Made by a program: the position numbers and the translations under genes. A stretch of DNA of 64,000 nt from Pseudomonas anatoliensis (GTDB lineage: Bacteria; Pseudomonadota; Gammaproteobacteria; Pseudomonadales; Pseudomonadaceae). The DNA lies in the NCBI RefSeq assembly GCF_017976235.1, contig NZ_JACVHC010000012.1, positions 1 through 64,000 on the forward strand, given 5' to 3'. The notes below the pieces were generated by a model. That model was given only the letters and a program-made list of their open reading frames with translations. It ran no database searches and had not been told where the DNA came from. Shown here one piece after another: positions 1-8,963 of the stretch (the stretch's first letter is position 1; every line of letters begins with the position of its first letter).

Positions 1-64
1 GTGAAACGATGCATCGCCGATGGTAGTGTGGGGTTTCCCCATGTGAGAGTAGGTCATCGTCAAG
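1..64 (+). rRNA. rrf: 5S ribosomal RNA, 3' part (cut by window edge)
   Basis: The first bases match the 3' half of a pseudomonad 5S rRNA, including the ATGCATCGCCGATGGTAGTG segment and the closing AGTAGGTCATCGTCAAG. The 5' half lies outside the window. A strong terminator follows directly, so this is the end of an rRNA operon. The exact 3' end is uncertain by a few bases. Confidence 0.93.
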
Positions 65-75
65 ATTAAATTCCG

Positions 76-110
76 AAACCCCAATTGCGAAAGCAGTTGG
101 GGTTTTGTTT
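76..110 (+). terminator. Rho-independent terminator of the rRNA operon
   Basis: AAACCCCAA and TTGGGGTTT form a stem around a loop containing GCGAAAGC, followed by a T-rich tract. It sits just after the 5S gene and ends the rRNA transcript before pqiA. Confidence 0.9.
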
Positions 111-214
111 TGTCCGCAGGAAAGTTTTTGTTTTGTGCCAGTGAACAAATTTGCACAGTTATTTTCGAAGCAGAACACTAGAATAGCCCCAACTTTTTCG
201 GAGCCAGAGCCTTT

Positions 215-874
215 ATGTCAGATCCGGTTGACGCCTCAGGGCTGTCAGATTTACCGCTGGAAGACCTGGTGGCCTGTCACGAGTGCGACCTGCTGATGCG
301 CAAGCCGAAACTTGCCCACGGCGAAAAAGCCCTGTGCCCGCGCTGCGGTTACGAGTTGTACGCCCACCGCCATAATGTGGTGCAGCGCAGCCTTGCCTTG
401 GTCATCGCGGCACTCTTGCTCTACGTGCCAGCGAACTTTTTACCCATCATGCAGCTCAATCTACTCGGGCAGTCGTCGCACGACACTGTCTGGAGCGGCG
501 TTGTGGGGTTGTTCAACACCGGCATGCAAGGTGTTTCGATCGTCGTATTCCTGTGCAGCATGGCCATTCCGTTAATCAAGTTGCTGTGTCAATTGGCGGT
601 ACTGCTGACGATCCGCTTGAACCTTGGGCGCAGCTACGGCCTGCTGCTCTACCGCATTTACCACCACCTCAAAGACTGGGGAATGCTCGAGGTCTACCTC
701 ATGGGCGTACTGGTGGCGATCGTTAAACTGGCGGACATGGCAGCCATCACCGTCGGCCTCGGGCTGGCGTGTTTCATCGGCTTGTTGTTGATTCAGGTCT
801 GGCTGGAAGTGGTGATGTCGCCGCATCAGATCTGGCAGGCGTTATCTGGAGAGAATGCTCATGCGGGCGATTGA
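215..874 (+). CDS. pqiA: PqiA-family inner-membrane protein (first copy)
   Basis: A 219-residue paraquat-inducible protein A family member. A cytoplasmic zinc-ribbon-like segment near residues 22-45 has paired cysteines (CHEC and CPRC), followed by about four hydrophobic membrane segments from residue 60 onward. In the E. coli PqiABC and LetAB systems such proteins partner with MCE proteins to move lipids between the inner and outer membranes. E. coli PqiA is one long protein with two such halves; here each half is its own gene and the next gene is the other half. A GGAG sequence lies about 11 bases before the ATG. The frame overlaps the following gene, so an operon of three genes is likely. 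Confidence 0.9.
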   Translation: MSDPVDASGLSDLPLEDLVACHECDLLMRKPKLAHGEKALCPRCGYELYAHRHNVVQRSLALVIAALLLYVPANFLPIMQLNLLGQSSHDTVWSGVVGLFNTGMQGVSIVVFLCSMAIPLIKLLCQLAVLLTIRLNLGRSYGLLLYRIYHHLKDWGMLEVYLMGVLVAIVKLADMAAITVGLGLACFIGLLLIQVWLEVVMSPHQIWQALSGENAHAGD

Positions 875-1484
875 TGCGGGCATTCTGACTTGTACCGAAT
901 GCCACGAGTTGAACAGGCAAGAAGCGGACACCGACGAGCAGACCTGCACGCGCTGCGGGGCTCTTGTTCACCCGCGCCGTCCGAACAGCCTGACCAGAAC
1001 CTGGGCACTGCTGATCACCGCAGCGATTATCTATATTCCGGCCAACGTGCTGCCGATCATGACTGTCAGTTCTTTGGGGCAGGGTGATCCGAGCACCATC
1101 ATGTCCGGGGTGATCCAGTTGGTGCAGCACGGCATGATCCCTATTGCTGCGGTCGTTTTCATTGCCAGTATTCTGGTGCCGACTTTCAAACTGGTGGGCA
1201 TCGCGCTGTTGCTGTTTTCGGTACAGCGACGTCAGCCGTTGTCCGCGCGTCAGCGCATCTGGATGTACCGTTTCATCGAATTCATTGGCCGCTGGTCGAT
1301 GCTTGATATTTTTGTGATCGCCATCCTGGTGGCGGTCGTCAACTTCGGCCGGCTTGCCAGTGTCGAAGCCAATCTTGGCGCCATCGCCTTCGCCACTGTG
1401 GTGATTCTGACGATGCTTGCCGCAGTAACTTTCGATCCCCGACTGATTTGGGATAACACGGAGTCGGATGACGACCATGACTGA
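861..1484 (+). CDS. pqiA: PqiA-family inner-membrane protein (second copy)
   Basis: A second PqiA-type half-protein of about 207 residues, with an N-terminal zinc ribbon (CTEC and CTRC, near residues 11-35) followed by four hydrophobic segments. An ATG also exists at 855, but the GGAGAG at 848-853 would touch it, whereas it is correctly spaced for the ATG at 861, so 861 is chosen. The start lies inside the end of the upstream pqiA, and the stop lies inside the start of the MCE gene, which implies translational coupling. It probably forms, with the first copy, the inner-membrane part of the transport complex. Confidence 0.9.
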   Translation: MRAIDAGILTCTECHELNRQEADTDEQTCTRCGALVHPRRPNSLTRTWALLITAAIIYIPANVLPIMTVSSLGQGDPSTIMSGVIQLVQHGMIPIAAVVFIASILVPTFKLVGIALLLFSVQRRQPLSARQRIWMYRFIEFIGRWSMLDIFVIAILVAVVNFGRLASVEANLGAIAFATVVILTMLAAVTFDPRLIWDNTESDDDHD

Positions 1485-3780
1485 TTTGCCTGTAGCGAAA
1501 ACCCGACCGGCCTCGAACTGGTCTGCCATTTGGGTACTGCCTTTGATCGCGCTGATCATCGGTGGCTGGCTCGGCTGGCGTGCTTACTCCGAAACCGGTA
1601 TCGAGATCCAGATTCGTTTCGAGAGCGGCGAAGGCATCCAGGCCAACAAGACCGAGGTCATGTACAAAGGTATGTCGGTCGGCAAGGTCAAGACGCTCAA
1701 GCTCGACGATGAAGGCAACTCCAAAGGAGTGATCGCCACGGTCGAGATGAATAAAGACGTCGAGCCATACCTCAAGACCAGCACCCGCTTTTGGCTGATC
1801 AAGCCCAGTGTGACGCTGGCCGGTATTACAGGACTGGAAACACTGGTCTCCGGTAACTACGTCGCCATCAGTCCTGGCGAAGGCGAGCCTTTGCGCAAGT
1901 TCAAGGCGCTGGCTGAAGAGCCGCCGCTGTCTGATGCCAAGCCTGGTCTGCACCTGACCATCAAGGCTGATCGTCTCGGCTCGCTGAGCCGCGGCAGCCC
2001 GGTTTTTTACAAACAGATCAAGGTCGGTCAGGTCAAAAGCTATCTGCTTTCAGAAGACCAGAGTACCGTCGAGCTCAAAGTATTTATCGAGCCGACCTAC
2101 GCCAAACTGGTGCGTAAACACACGCGTTTCTGGAACGCCAGCGGCATCAGCATCGACGCCAACCTGTCTGGGGTAAAAGTGCGCAGCGAATCGCTGGCGA
2201 GTATCGTCGCCGGCGGTATCGCCTTCGCCACGCCAGAGAATCGCAAGGACAGTCCTGCGACTGATCCAAGCCTGCCGTTCCGCCTCTATGAAGATTTCGA
2301 CGCCGCCGCTGCCGGAATCCGCGTGAAGGTCAAACTCAGTGACTTCGAAGGTCTGCAGGCCGGTCGTACGCCGGTGATGTACAAAGGCATTCAGGTCGGC
2401 AATCTGAAAGCGCTGAAGGTCGATCCGGATCTCAACAGCGCCACTGCCGAACTCACCCTTGATCCATTGGCCGAAGACTATCTGGTCGATGGCACGCAAT
2501 TCTGGGTGGTCAAACCGTCGATCTCTCTTGCCGGTATCACTGGGCTGGAAGCCCTGGTCAAAGGTAACTACATCGCCGTGCGACCGGGTGACAAAGGGGC
2601 TGCCCCGAAACGTGAATTCGAGGCCAGGCCAAAGGCGCCGCCTCTGGATCTGCGTTCGCCGGGCCTGCATCTGGTGTTGTTCACCGATGCCCTGGGTTCG
2701 ATTGAAGTCGGCAGTCCGATTCTTTACAAACAGGTCAAGGTCGGTTCGGTACAGAGCTACCAGTTTTCCAGGACCAGAAAGCAAGTGGTCATCGGTGTTC
2801 ACATCGAGAAGGAATACGAGAACCTGGTTAACGCCTCGACCCGTTTCTGGAATGTCAGCGGTATTACGCTGACCGGTGGCCTGACGGGCGGCATTCAGGT
2901 GAAGAGCGAATCACTGCAGACGCTGATGGCCGGTGGTATTGCTTTCGAAACGCCACAGGCCAAGGCGCCATTGCAGAAACGCATTCCGCGCTTCCGCCTG
3001 TTTGCCAGCCATGACGACGCCAATCAAAAGGGCGATGTCGTGACGATCAAGGTTGATCGCGCCGATGGTTTGCGCAGCGGTACGCCAGTTCGATTCAAGG
3101 GGCTGGATGTCGGCAAGATCGAAAGTGTCGATCTGACCGACGATCTGCAATCGGTCATCCTCACCGCACGCATCACCGAAGTACCGGAGAAAATTGCCCG
3201 GGTTGGCAGTCAGTTCTGGGTGGTCAAACCGGAGTTGGGGTTGATCAAGACTTCCAATCTGGAAACTCTCGTCACCGGGCAATATATCGAAGTGCAACCA
3301 GCGGCGAAGAACCTCGGCCCACAGAAGAACTTCGTCGCACTGGCCAATGCGCCGGAAGTCGCCAAGCAAGAGGCGGGTTTGAGCCTGGTGCTGAGCGCGG
3401 CGCGTCGTGGCTCGCTGAAACCGGGTGTGCCAGTGACCTACCGTGAAATTACCGTGGGCAAAGTCACCGGTTATGAACTGGGCCAGACCGCTGATCGCGT
3501 GTTGGTGCACATTCTGATCGAGCCGAAATATGCGCCGTTGGTGCGCAGTGGCAGCCGCTTCTGGAACACCAGTGGTGTGGGTTTCGATATCGGCTTGTTC
3601 AACGGCTTGACGGTACGCACGGAATCGCTCGAGACGGCGATTCAGGGCGGTATCGCGTTTGCCACGCCGGATGGCGAGCGCATGGGCAATCCCGCTCGGG
3701 CAGAGCAGACGTTCCCGCTGTTCGACAAGTTCGAGGATGAGTGGCTGACGTGGGCGCCGAAGATTTCAATCGGTAAGTAA
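1468..3780 (+). CDS. pqiB: PqiB/LetB-like MCE-domain lipid transport protein with six MCE repeats
   Basis: A 770-residue protein with one N-terminal membrane anchor (about residues 18-40) and then six tandem MCE domains that fill the rest. The repeats alternate between two types. Odd repeats contain a YKG-(M/I/L)-xVG segment and end GNY(V/I)A or GQYIEV; even repeats contain YKQ(I/V)KVG or YREITVG and end AGGIAFxTP or QGGIAFATP. MCE proteins form stacked hexameric rings spanning the periplasm and carry lipids between membranes. From memory E. coli PqiB has three MCE domains and LetB has seven, so six is intermediate. No PqiC lipoprotein gene follows; a REPIN and a terminator do. ATG 1468 has GGAG four bases upstream; ATG 1477 is an alternative. 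Confidence 0.93.
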   Translation: MTTMTDLPVAKTRPASNWSAIWVLPLIALIIGGWLGWRAYSETGIEIQIRFESGEGIQANKTEVMYKGMSVGKVKTLKLDDEGNSKGVIATVEMNKDVEPYLKTSTRFWLIKPSVTLAGITGLETLVSGNYVAISPGEGEPLRKFKALAEEPPLSDAKPGLHLTIKADRLGSLSRGSPVFYKQIKVGQVKSYLLSEDQSTVELKVFIEPTYAKLVRKHTRFWNASGISIDANLSGVKVRSESLASIVAGGIAFATPENRKDSPATDPSLPFRLYEDFDAAAAGIRVKVKLSDFEGLQAGRTPVMYKGIQVGNLKALKVDPDLNSATAELTLDPLAEDYLVDGTQFWVVKPSISLAGITGLEALVKGNYIAVRPGDKGAAPKREFEARPKAPPLDLRSPGLHLVLFTDALGSIEVGSPILYKQVKVGSVQSYQFSRTRKQVVIGVHIEKEYENLVNASTRFWNVSGITLTGGLTGGIQVKSESLQTLMAGGIAFETPQAKAPLQKRIPRFRLFASHDDANQKGDVVTIKVDRADGLRSGTPVRFKGLDVGKIESVDLTDDLQSVILTARITEVPEKIARVGSQFWVVKPELGLIKTSNLETLVTGQYIEVQPAAKNLGPQKNFVALANAPEVAKQEAGLSLVLSAARRGSLKPGVPVTYREITVGKVTGYELGQTADRVLVHILIEPKYAPLVRSGSRFWNTSGVGFDIGLFNGLTVRTESLETAIQGGIAFATPDGERMGNPARAEQTFPLFDKFEDEWLTWAPKISIGK

Positions 3781-3804
3781 TTCTATGGCGTCTGTAAGGA
3801 TGCC

Positions 3805-3869
3805 ATCGCGAGCAGGCTCACTCCTACAGGGGAACGCATTCCAACTGTAGGAGTGAGCCTGCTCGCGAT
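3805..3869. repeat. REPIN (TGAGCCTGCTCGCGAT class)
   Basis: Two inverted copies of CTGTAGGAGTGAGCCTGCTC followed by GCGAT, separated by about 15 bases. This is the REP doublet typical of fluorescent pseudomonads. It lies between pqiB and the bidirectional terminator. Confidence 0.92.
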
Positions 3870-3903
3870 AGGGTCCTCCAACTCAGCACATATCCCAAGC
3901 CAT

Positions 3904-3943
3904 AAAAAAGGGCCGCGATCCAATCAGATCGCGGCCCTTTTTA
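3904..3943. terminator. Bidirectional terminator between pqiB and mksB
   Basis: AAAAAAGGGCCGCGAT and ATCGCGGCCCTTTTT form a GC-rich stem flanked by A and T runs on both sides. It can end pqiB on the plus strand and mksB on the minus strand. Confidence 0.9.
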
Positions 3944-3963
3944 TTGCCTTCAGTTAACGCCGA

Positions 3964-6804
3964 TCAAACCGCATCCAGCTCCGGATCATCCGCTTCAACA
4001 TTCACCGTGGCTTTGACCACATCATGGCGACGGATGTACTTCCAGTCCGCCTCGTCGATGTAGATCCCTGCCGGGCCGCTGCCGCCTTCCAGGTCGATGG
4101 CGACACTGGCGCAGACCTGCGGCTTCACGCTCGCCAGAATCGGTACGAAGCCCAGTTGCAGGCTGGTTTCCAGCAAGGCTGCCTGGTTCTTTTCGTCGAT
4201 GTCCGCTGCCTCATCGAGGTAGTACGGCAGGCGTACGCGACCGGCCTGATCGCGGTCCATCAAGTGCAGCAACAAGTACATGTTGGTCAGCGCCTTGATG
4301 GTCATGGTGGTGCCGTTGGACGCCGCGCCGTCGATGTCGGTGTGGATAACCGGTTGGCCGTTGACCTTGGTGATCTCGAACGCCAGTTCGAACAAGTCCT
4401 TGAGGCCGAGCTGGTTGTGGTTTGCCGCCACCAACCGCGCCAGATATTCCTTGGCCTCTTCGTTCTTGTTGTCCTGCTCGGCGCTCTGGCTAAGGTCGAA
4501 CACCGACAGGGTTTCGCCTTCTTCGTACTGACCGGCGCTGTGGATGATCTGATCGATGTGCTTGAGCGCTTCCTTGTTCGGCGCGAGGACGATACGGAAG
4601 CTCTGCAGGTTGGACACCTGACGCTTGTTGATCTCGCGGTTGAACAGCGCCAGTTGGTGCTCGAGGCTGTCGTAGTCGCTACGAATGTTGCGCAGGGTCC
4701 GGGCGATGTCGGTGACTGCCGCACGACGCGCCTTGCCGAGGGTCAGCGCCTCATCGGTACGGTGCGCGTAGGCGTTGATCAGCAGTGACAGGCGGCGCTC
4801 CATGTCGTCTTCGCTGTCGAACTTGGCCACGCCTTTGAGGCGCACTTGCGCGTACAGCGCTTCGATCTGGCCGTCGGCGCGCAGCAATCCTTGCCAGCTG
4901 TCTTGATAGTCGTTGAGCAGCGGCAGCAGGTTGTCCATCGAATCGTCGACCGGATCCATGAACGGCGTGCCGAACGGCAGGTCCGCCGGCAGCAACTGAC
5001 GGCGGCGCAGGGCGTCGTCGAGGGTGCGTTGCTTGGCTTCCATGTCGGCGATCTGCCGGCCAACCAGTTGCAGCTTGGCCGACAGTTGCTGGACGCGTTC
5101 GGTGAACGCATCGCTGGAGCGTTTGAGTTCGTCTTGCGCGCCTTCCATCTGCGCCAGTTGCTCAAGCTTGTCGCCTTCTTCGGCGCTCAGGGTCTGGCTG
5201 CGGCGGAAGTCTTCCAGCGCCTTTTGCGCATCCAGCACCTGCTGATAAAGCGCTTCGGTCTGGGTCTTGCTCGCGGAGCGGTCGGCGGCTACAGCCTGTT
5301 GGGTTTTCAGTTGCTTGAGCTCTTTGTCCAGACGCTCTTTCTGATCACGCAGCGCGGCACGGTCGGCCAAGGCTTGCAGGGCCGGCGGCTCGATGTGCGA
5401 GAGGTCGATCGACAGGCCCGGCACCTCGAAGCGCTCGCCTTTGAATCCATCGAGAATCAGCTCAACCGATTTGACCCACTCGCCATTGTCGTCGAGGGTG
5501 ATGCCGTGTTCGCCCAGCGGCAAGCTGAACAGCGCGCTGTTGAACAGACGCATCAAACGCTCGACGTCAGGCTGCGAGAATTCTTCACGCAGACGGGCGT
5601 AGCTGTTGTTGTCGGCGTGATCGAGTTGCTGTTTCACCGACTTCAGGCGTTTTTCCAGATCGCGCAGACGCTCTTCCAGATCTTCGGCGCTGAACTGACG
5701 CGATTGCGCCAAGGCTCCGGCCAACTCGTCGTGAGCGTCTTTGGCCGCGAGCAACTGTTGTTCCAGCACTTTGACGTCATCGACCAGCGCGAAACGATTC
5801 TTCAACACCGACAATTCGCCGAGCCAGCGCTGGATGCCGGAAATTTCCCGCTCCAGACGCATCAGCTCTTGCGTACCGCCACGCTGATTGTTTTGCAGTG
5901 CGTCTTGCTCGCCGCGGTAGTGATCGGCCTGAATCGTCAGCTCTTCCTTGCGCGCACCGGCGTAATCCGACCAGGTGCCGAGCAAGGAGTCGAGCAGCGG
6001 TGACAGGCGATGCAGTTTGCCGCGCAGCACGTCACGCTGTTTCACGCCGTTGGCCAAGGCTTCGACCAATGGACCAGCGGCGACCAGCGAGTTGTAGTCC
6101 TGTTCCATGCGGCGTACGTCGCGGAACGCTTCTTCGCACGCGGCGATGTAATCGACGCTACCCGAACGCAAGCTGTGCTCGAACGCATCGAGGAACAGTT
6201 GCTTGAGCTTGGCCGCGGTGATTTCGCGCATGTGCAGCAGGTTGATGAACAGTGCGCGGAACGTCTTCAGGCTCTGCTCGCTGGTGGAACGCAGCGGGAT
6301 CAGGGTCAGGTCCAGCGGGATCGACGTGTGACCGCCCACCAGCAAGCGACGCAGTTCGTCAGGCTTGAGTTCGTAGGCTTTCAGGCCTTCTTTCTCAAGG
6401 TTGCTGAACAGCTCTTTCTGGCGCAGGCAAGTGTCGTTTTTCTGGTAATGGGCCAGGTCGAGTTTGCCGGCGTAGGCGAAAAACTGGTGACCGAAACCAC
6501 CGCCCGGGCCGCGACCGACCACGCCGATGACGTGCGGGCCGTGGGGCAGGTTGACTTCGACAAGGATGTAACTGGTGTCGGTAGCGAAGTAGAAGCGCCG
6601 CGATTGTTCCAGACTGTACTTGCCGAAGCTCATGTCCGACATGCGCGCCAGAATCGGGAACTGCAAGGCGTTGATCGACGCCGATTTACCGAGGTTGTTC
6701 GCGCCATAAACCGACAGCGGTTCTTCCAGCGGGAACAGGCCGAGGCTGTAACCGGCGGTGTTCAAAAGGGCAAAGCGGCGGATGCCGTAGCGTTCCTGGC
6801 TCAT
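3964..6804 (-). CDS. mksB: MksB, SMC-like ATPase of the MksBEF condensin
   Basis: A 946-residue SMC/MukB-like ATPase. The Walker A loop is GANNLGKS at residues 34-41, the middle of the protein is charged and heptad-rich as expected for coiled coils, and a Walker B-like YYLDEAADID lies near residues 861-870 close to the C terminus. In the MksBEF complex it bridges and compacts DNA, acting in chromosome organisation alongside SMC-ScpAB. It is shorter than E. coli MukB (about 1480 residues), as usual for MksB. It is the last gene of an mksF-mksE-mksB operon, and its start overlaps the mksE stop by 4 bases. No fourth gene (mksG/jetD nuclease of the Wadjet defence type) is present, which favours a housekeeping condensin. 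Confidence 0.92.
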   Translation of the reverse strand: MSQERYGIRRFALLNTAGYSLGLFPLEEPLSVYGANNLGKSASINALQFPILARMSDMSFGKYSLEQSRRFYFATDTSYILVEVNLPHGPHVIGVVGRGPGGGFGHQFFAYAGKLDLAHYQKNDTCLRQKELFSNLEKEGLKAYELKPDELRRLLVGGHTSIPLDLTLIPLRSTSEQSLKTFRALFINLLHMREITAAKLKQLFLDAFEHSLRSGSVDYIAACEEAFRDVRRMEQDYNSLVAAGPLVEALANGVKQRDVLRGKLHRLSPLLDSLLGTWSDYAGARKEELTIQADHYRGEQDALQNNQRGGTQELMRLEREISGIQRWLGELSVLKNRFALVDDVKVLEQQLLAAKDAHDELAGALAQSRQFSAEDLEERLRDLEKRLKSVKQQLDHADNNSYARLREEFSQPDVERLMRLFNSALFSLPLGEHGITLDDNGEWVKSVELILDGFKGERFEVPGLSIDLSHIEPPALQALADRAALRDQKERLDKELKQLKTQQAVAADRSASKTQTEALYQQVLDAQKALEDFRRSQTLSAEEGDKLEQLAQMEGAQDELKRSSDAFTERVQQLSAKLQLVGRQIADMEAKQRTLDDALRRRQLLPADLPFGTPFMDPVDDSMDNLLPLLNDYQDSWQGLLRADGQIEALYAQVRLKGVAKFDSEDDMERRLSLLINAYAHRTDEALTLGKARRAAVTDIARTLRNIRSDYDSLEHQLALFNREINKRQVSNLQSFRIVLAPNKEALKHIDQIIHSAGQYEEGETLSVFDLSQSAEQDNKNEEAKEYLARLVAANHNQLGLKDLFELAFEITKVNGQPVIHTDIDGAASNGTTMTIKALTNMYLLLHLMDRDQAGRVRLPYYLDEAADIDEKNQAALLETSLQLGFVPILASVKPQVCASVAIDLEGGSGPAGIYIDEADWKYIRRHDVVKATVNVEADDPELDAV

Positions 6805-7502
6805 GCGTCGGTCTCCTGTTCTTCGGCAATGGCGCGGGCCAGTGCGTCTTCTTCGCTCTCTTCTTCAAATTCCGAGAGATCGAGCGGATCGTCGGTTTCG
6901 AGGAATTTGGCTTCGGCGGCTTCGTCGATCAACACTGGCGCTGGCAGCGGCAGAACGCTGTGCACACTGGCGGCCAGGTCGCGGTCTTGCTGAACCGACA
7001 GGCACACATCGAGGAACCGGTGCATCGGCGGCAGGAAACGGTACACGCCGTTCTCTTCGCCAGCGAAGCCAAGCTGGGTCATGCGGCGCATGATCTTTTC
7101 TTCCAGCTCTTCAACGGTCTGTACTTCGGCCTGAATAAACAGATCGCGGTACTTCTCCAGCAACGACGGCAGCTCTTCGCGGCCGAGGCTGCCACCATCA
7201 AGCACAGCGATCGGGTCGCGGCCCTGATCGGCCAGATGCTCGACGAGGATGAAGGTAAACAGGGCCAGACGCTGGGCAGTCTTGTTCACCGCCGCAGCCG
7301 CCAGATCCGGCACGAAGTAGTAAAAACCACGGGTGTCGCAGACCAGTTCAAAGCCTAGGGCCTTGAACAGCGTGCGGTACTGATCCTGGAAGTTCGACAG
7401 TTGCGCGTACAGCTCCGGATCACGGCGGCTGACGTGGTAGCCCTTGAACAGTTCGCGGAAGATCGGCGCGAGTTGGGACAGTTCGGAGAGATCAAGATGC
7501 AT
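6801..7502 (-). CDS. mksE: MksE, condensin subunit
   Basis: A 233-residue protein of the MksE/MukE type, the small winged-helix subunit that binds the kleisin MksF. The N-terminal three quarters is a mixed alpha/beta globular region; the C terminus, from about residue 205, is very acidic. Length, gene order and overlaps with the kleisin gene upstream (11 bases) and the ATPase gene downstream (4 bases) support the assignment. Assigned mostly from position and overall character, since the family has few invariant motifs. Confidence 0.88.
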   Translation of the reverse strand: MHLDLSELSQLAPIFRELFKGYHVSRRDPELYAQLSNFQDQYRTLFKALGFELVCDTRGFYYFVPDLAAAAVNKTAQRLALFTFILVEHLADQGRDPIAVLDGGSLGREELPSLLEKYRDLFIQAEVQTVEELEEKIMRRMTQLGFAGEENGVYRFLPPMHRFLDVCLSVQQDRDLAASVHSVLPLPAPVLIDEAAEAKFLETDDPLDLSEFEEESEEDALARAIAEEQETDA

Positions 7503-8838
7503 TTGGGATGCTCGCAGAATCCTCGGCGGCGGGGTCGCGGGCCGAGAGCAGGGCGAAGGAGCGCAGGCTGACCTGGTGCTCGTGAGTGTGGTATTCGCGG
7601 CGTTCCAGACGCTCGCGCTTGAAGCGTTTTTCCCGCGACAGGCGCGAGAACCAGTAAAGCAATTCGTCGGTGGCGCCGTCCGGTTCCTGCTCCAGCAGCC
7701 AGACCATCAGGTCAGGCATCGGCAGGGCATCTTCGCAGCGCTCGAGCATTTCGCGCACGGTGCGCGGCGCACGTGGAGCTTCGCCACCTTTCTGGGTTTT
7801 GTGGGCCTTGGGGAAACGCGCCGGCTTCGGCTCGAAACGCGCCAATGCATACACATAGGCTTCGACCTGACTGGCGCTGCCGAGGAAGGTACTTTGCGGC
7901 CGGGTGAACAGCGGCATCGCGGCTTGCGGCACGGCATCGATCCCTTTGCGGCGGATCGCTGCCAGCGCCAATGCGGCGCCACGGGTCACGGCGTTATGGC
8001 GGCGCGCTTCTTCACGCAGCGGCAGCAGCAGTTCACGGGCATGACGCAGGGTCAGTTGGGCGCTGGTCTGCATTTCGAGGATGCGCGCGTGGGTGCGCAG
8101 CAGCATGTCGTCATCGACCAGATGGCCGAGGCGTTGCTGTTCGCTGAGCATCTTCAGCAGCACGGTTTCGACCTTGCGCACGCCTTGCTCGAAGGCGCCG
8201 TCGGCGTTGACCAGATCGATCATCGGCTCGACGTATTCGTCCCAGGTCGCCAGCACTTCGGCGTAACGCTGACGCAGCGGAATCTGCCGGTCGCTGGTCT
8301 TCGCGCGTTCAGCCACGGCCACCAGCGCCTGCTCGTCGTTGTCGAGCTTCTTCAACACGTCGCGTACGCGCATGTCGAGCAAGCGCAGTTGACGGGCCAG
8401 GTCGTGGCCATCGCGGATATCGAACGCGTCCTGAATGTAACCGGCCAGGCGCTCGAGATGCCGCAGATAGGCTTCGATTTCCAGGCACAGGCCCAAACGG
8501 TGCTCACGGCGCAGGTAGGCGAGGAAGTCGTGAATCTGCGCATTGAGCTCGAAACGGTTCGGGCTTTTCGCCACGGGCACCAGAATGTCGAGGCGAATCC
8601 ACACGTCGAGCAGGCTGGTGATGTCCTGCGGCGTGCTGTCCAGTTGTTGGGCGGCCAGTTGCGTGCGCAGTTCGTTGAGGCTCAGTGTGCCTTGGTCGAA
8701 GTGCTCGCACAGTGGCTCCAGAAGTGCCCAGTGTTCAGCGAGGGCGCGCAAGACGCGCTTGGGTTCGATCATCGGAATGGCCGGCTGGTTGGCGATTAAA
8801 AGCCGCGATTGTACTGCATCACGAAGGATGCGATTCAC
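7492..8838 (-). CDS. mksF: MksF, kleisin subunit of the MksBEF condensin
   Basis: A helical protein of up to 448 residues, of the MksF/MukF kleisin type, that would link the two MksB heads and bind MksE. It is the first gene of the operon. The frame opens with a GTG at 8838, but neither that nor the ATG at 8772 (22 residues later, beginning MIEPKRVLRAL) has a clear ribosome binding site. The shorter 426-residue form is quite possible. The C-terminal 40 residues are charged and overlap the mksE start. No nuclease or defence gene flanks it. Confidence 0.88.
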   Translation of the reverse strand: MNRILRDAVQSRLLIANQPAIPMIEPKRVLRALAEHWALLEPLCEHFDQGTLSLNELRTQLAAQQLDSTPQDITSLLDVWIRLDILVPVAKSPNRFELNAQIHDFLAYLRREHRLGLCLEIEAYLRHLERLAGYIQDAFDIRDGHDLARQLRLLDMRVRDVLKKLDNDEQALVAVAERAKTSDRQIPLRQRYAEVLATWDEYVEPMIDLVNADGAFEQGVRKVETVLLKMLSEQQRLGHLVDDDMLLRTHARILEMQTSAQLTLRHARELLLPLREEARRHNAVTRGAALALAAIRRKGIDAVPQAAMPLFTRPQSTFLGSASQVEAYVYALARFEPKPARFPKAHKTQKGGEAPRAPRTVREMLERCEDALPMPDLMVWLLEQEPDGATDELLYWFSRLSREKRFKRERLERREYHTHEHQVSLRSFALLSARDPAAEDSASIPNAS

Positions 8839-8963
8839 TCTCGGGACGGGCTGTCGCTTTTTCTAAGGTAGAGCGTGGCTCAAGACTATCGATCAACAGC
8901 AAGCGATCTTGAGCGAAGGGCGGTAGAATCGGCGCACTTCAGTTATCCACAAGTGGCCGACCT

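Noticed and set aside
5024..8800. Long plus-strand open frames opposite mksB, mksE and mksF (for example 4846-6003 and 7444-8799)
   Set aside because: They are antisense shadows of GC-rich genes; they lack ribosome binding sites and recognisable domains, while the minus-strand proteins show clear motifs and coupled operon structure.
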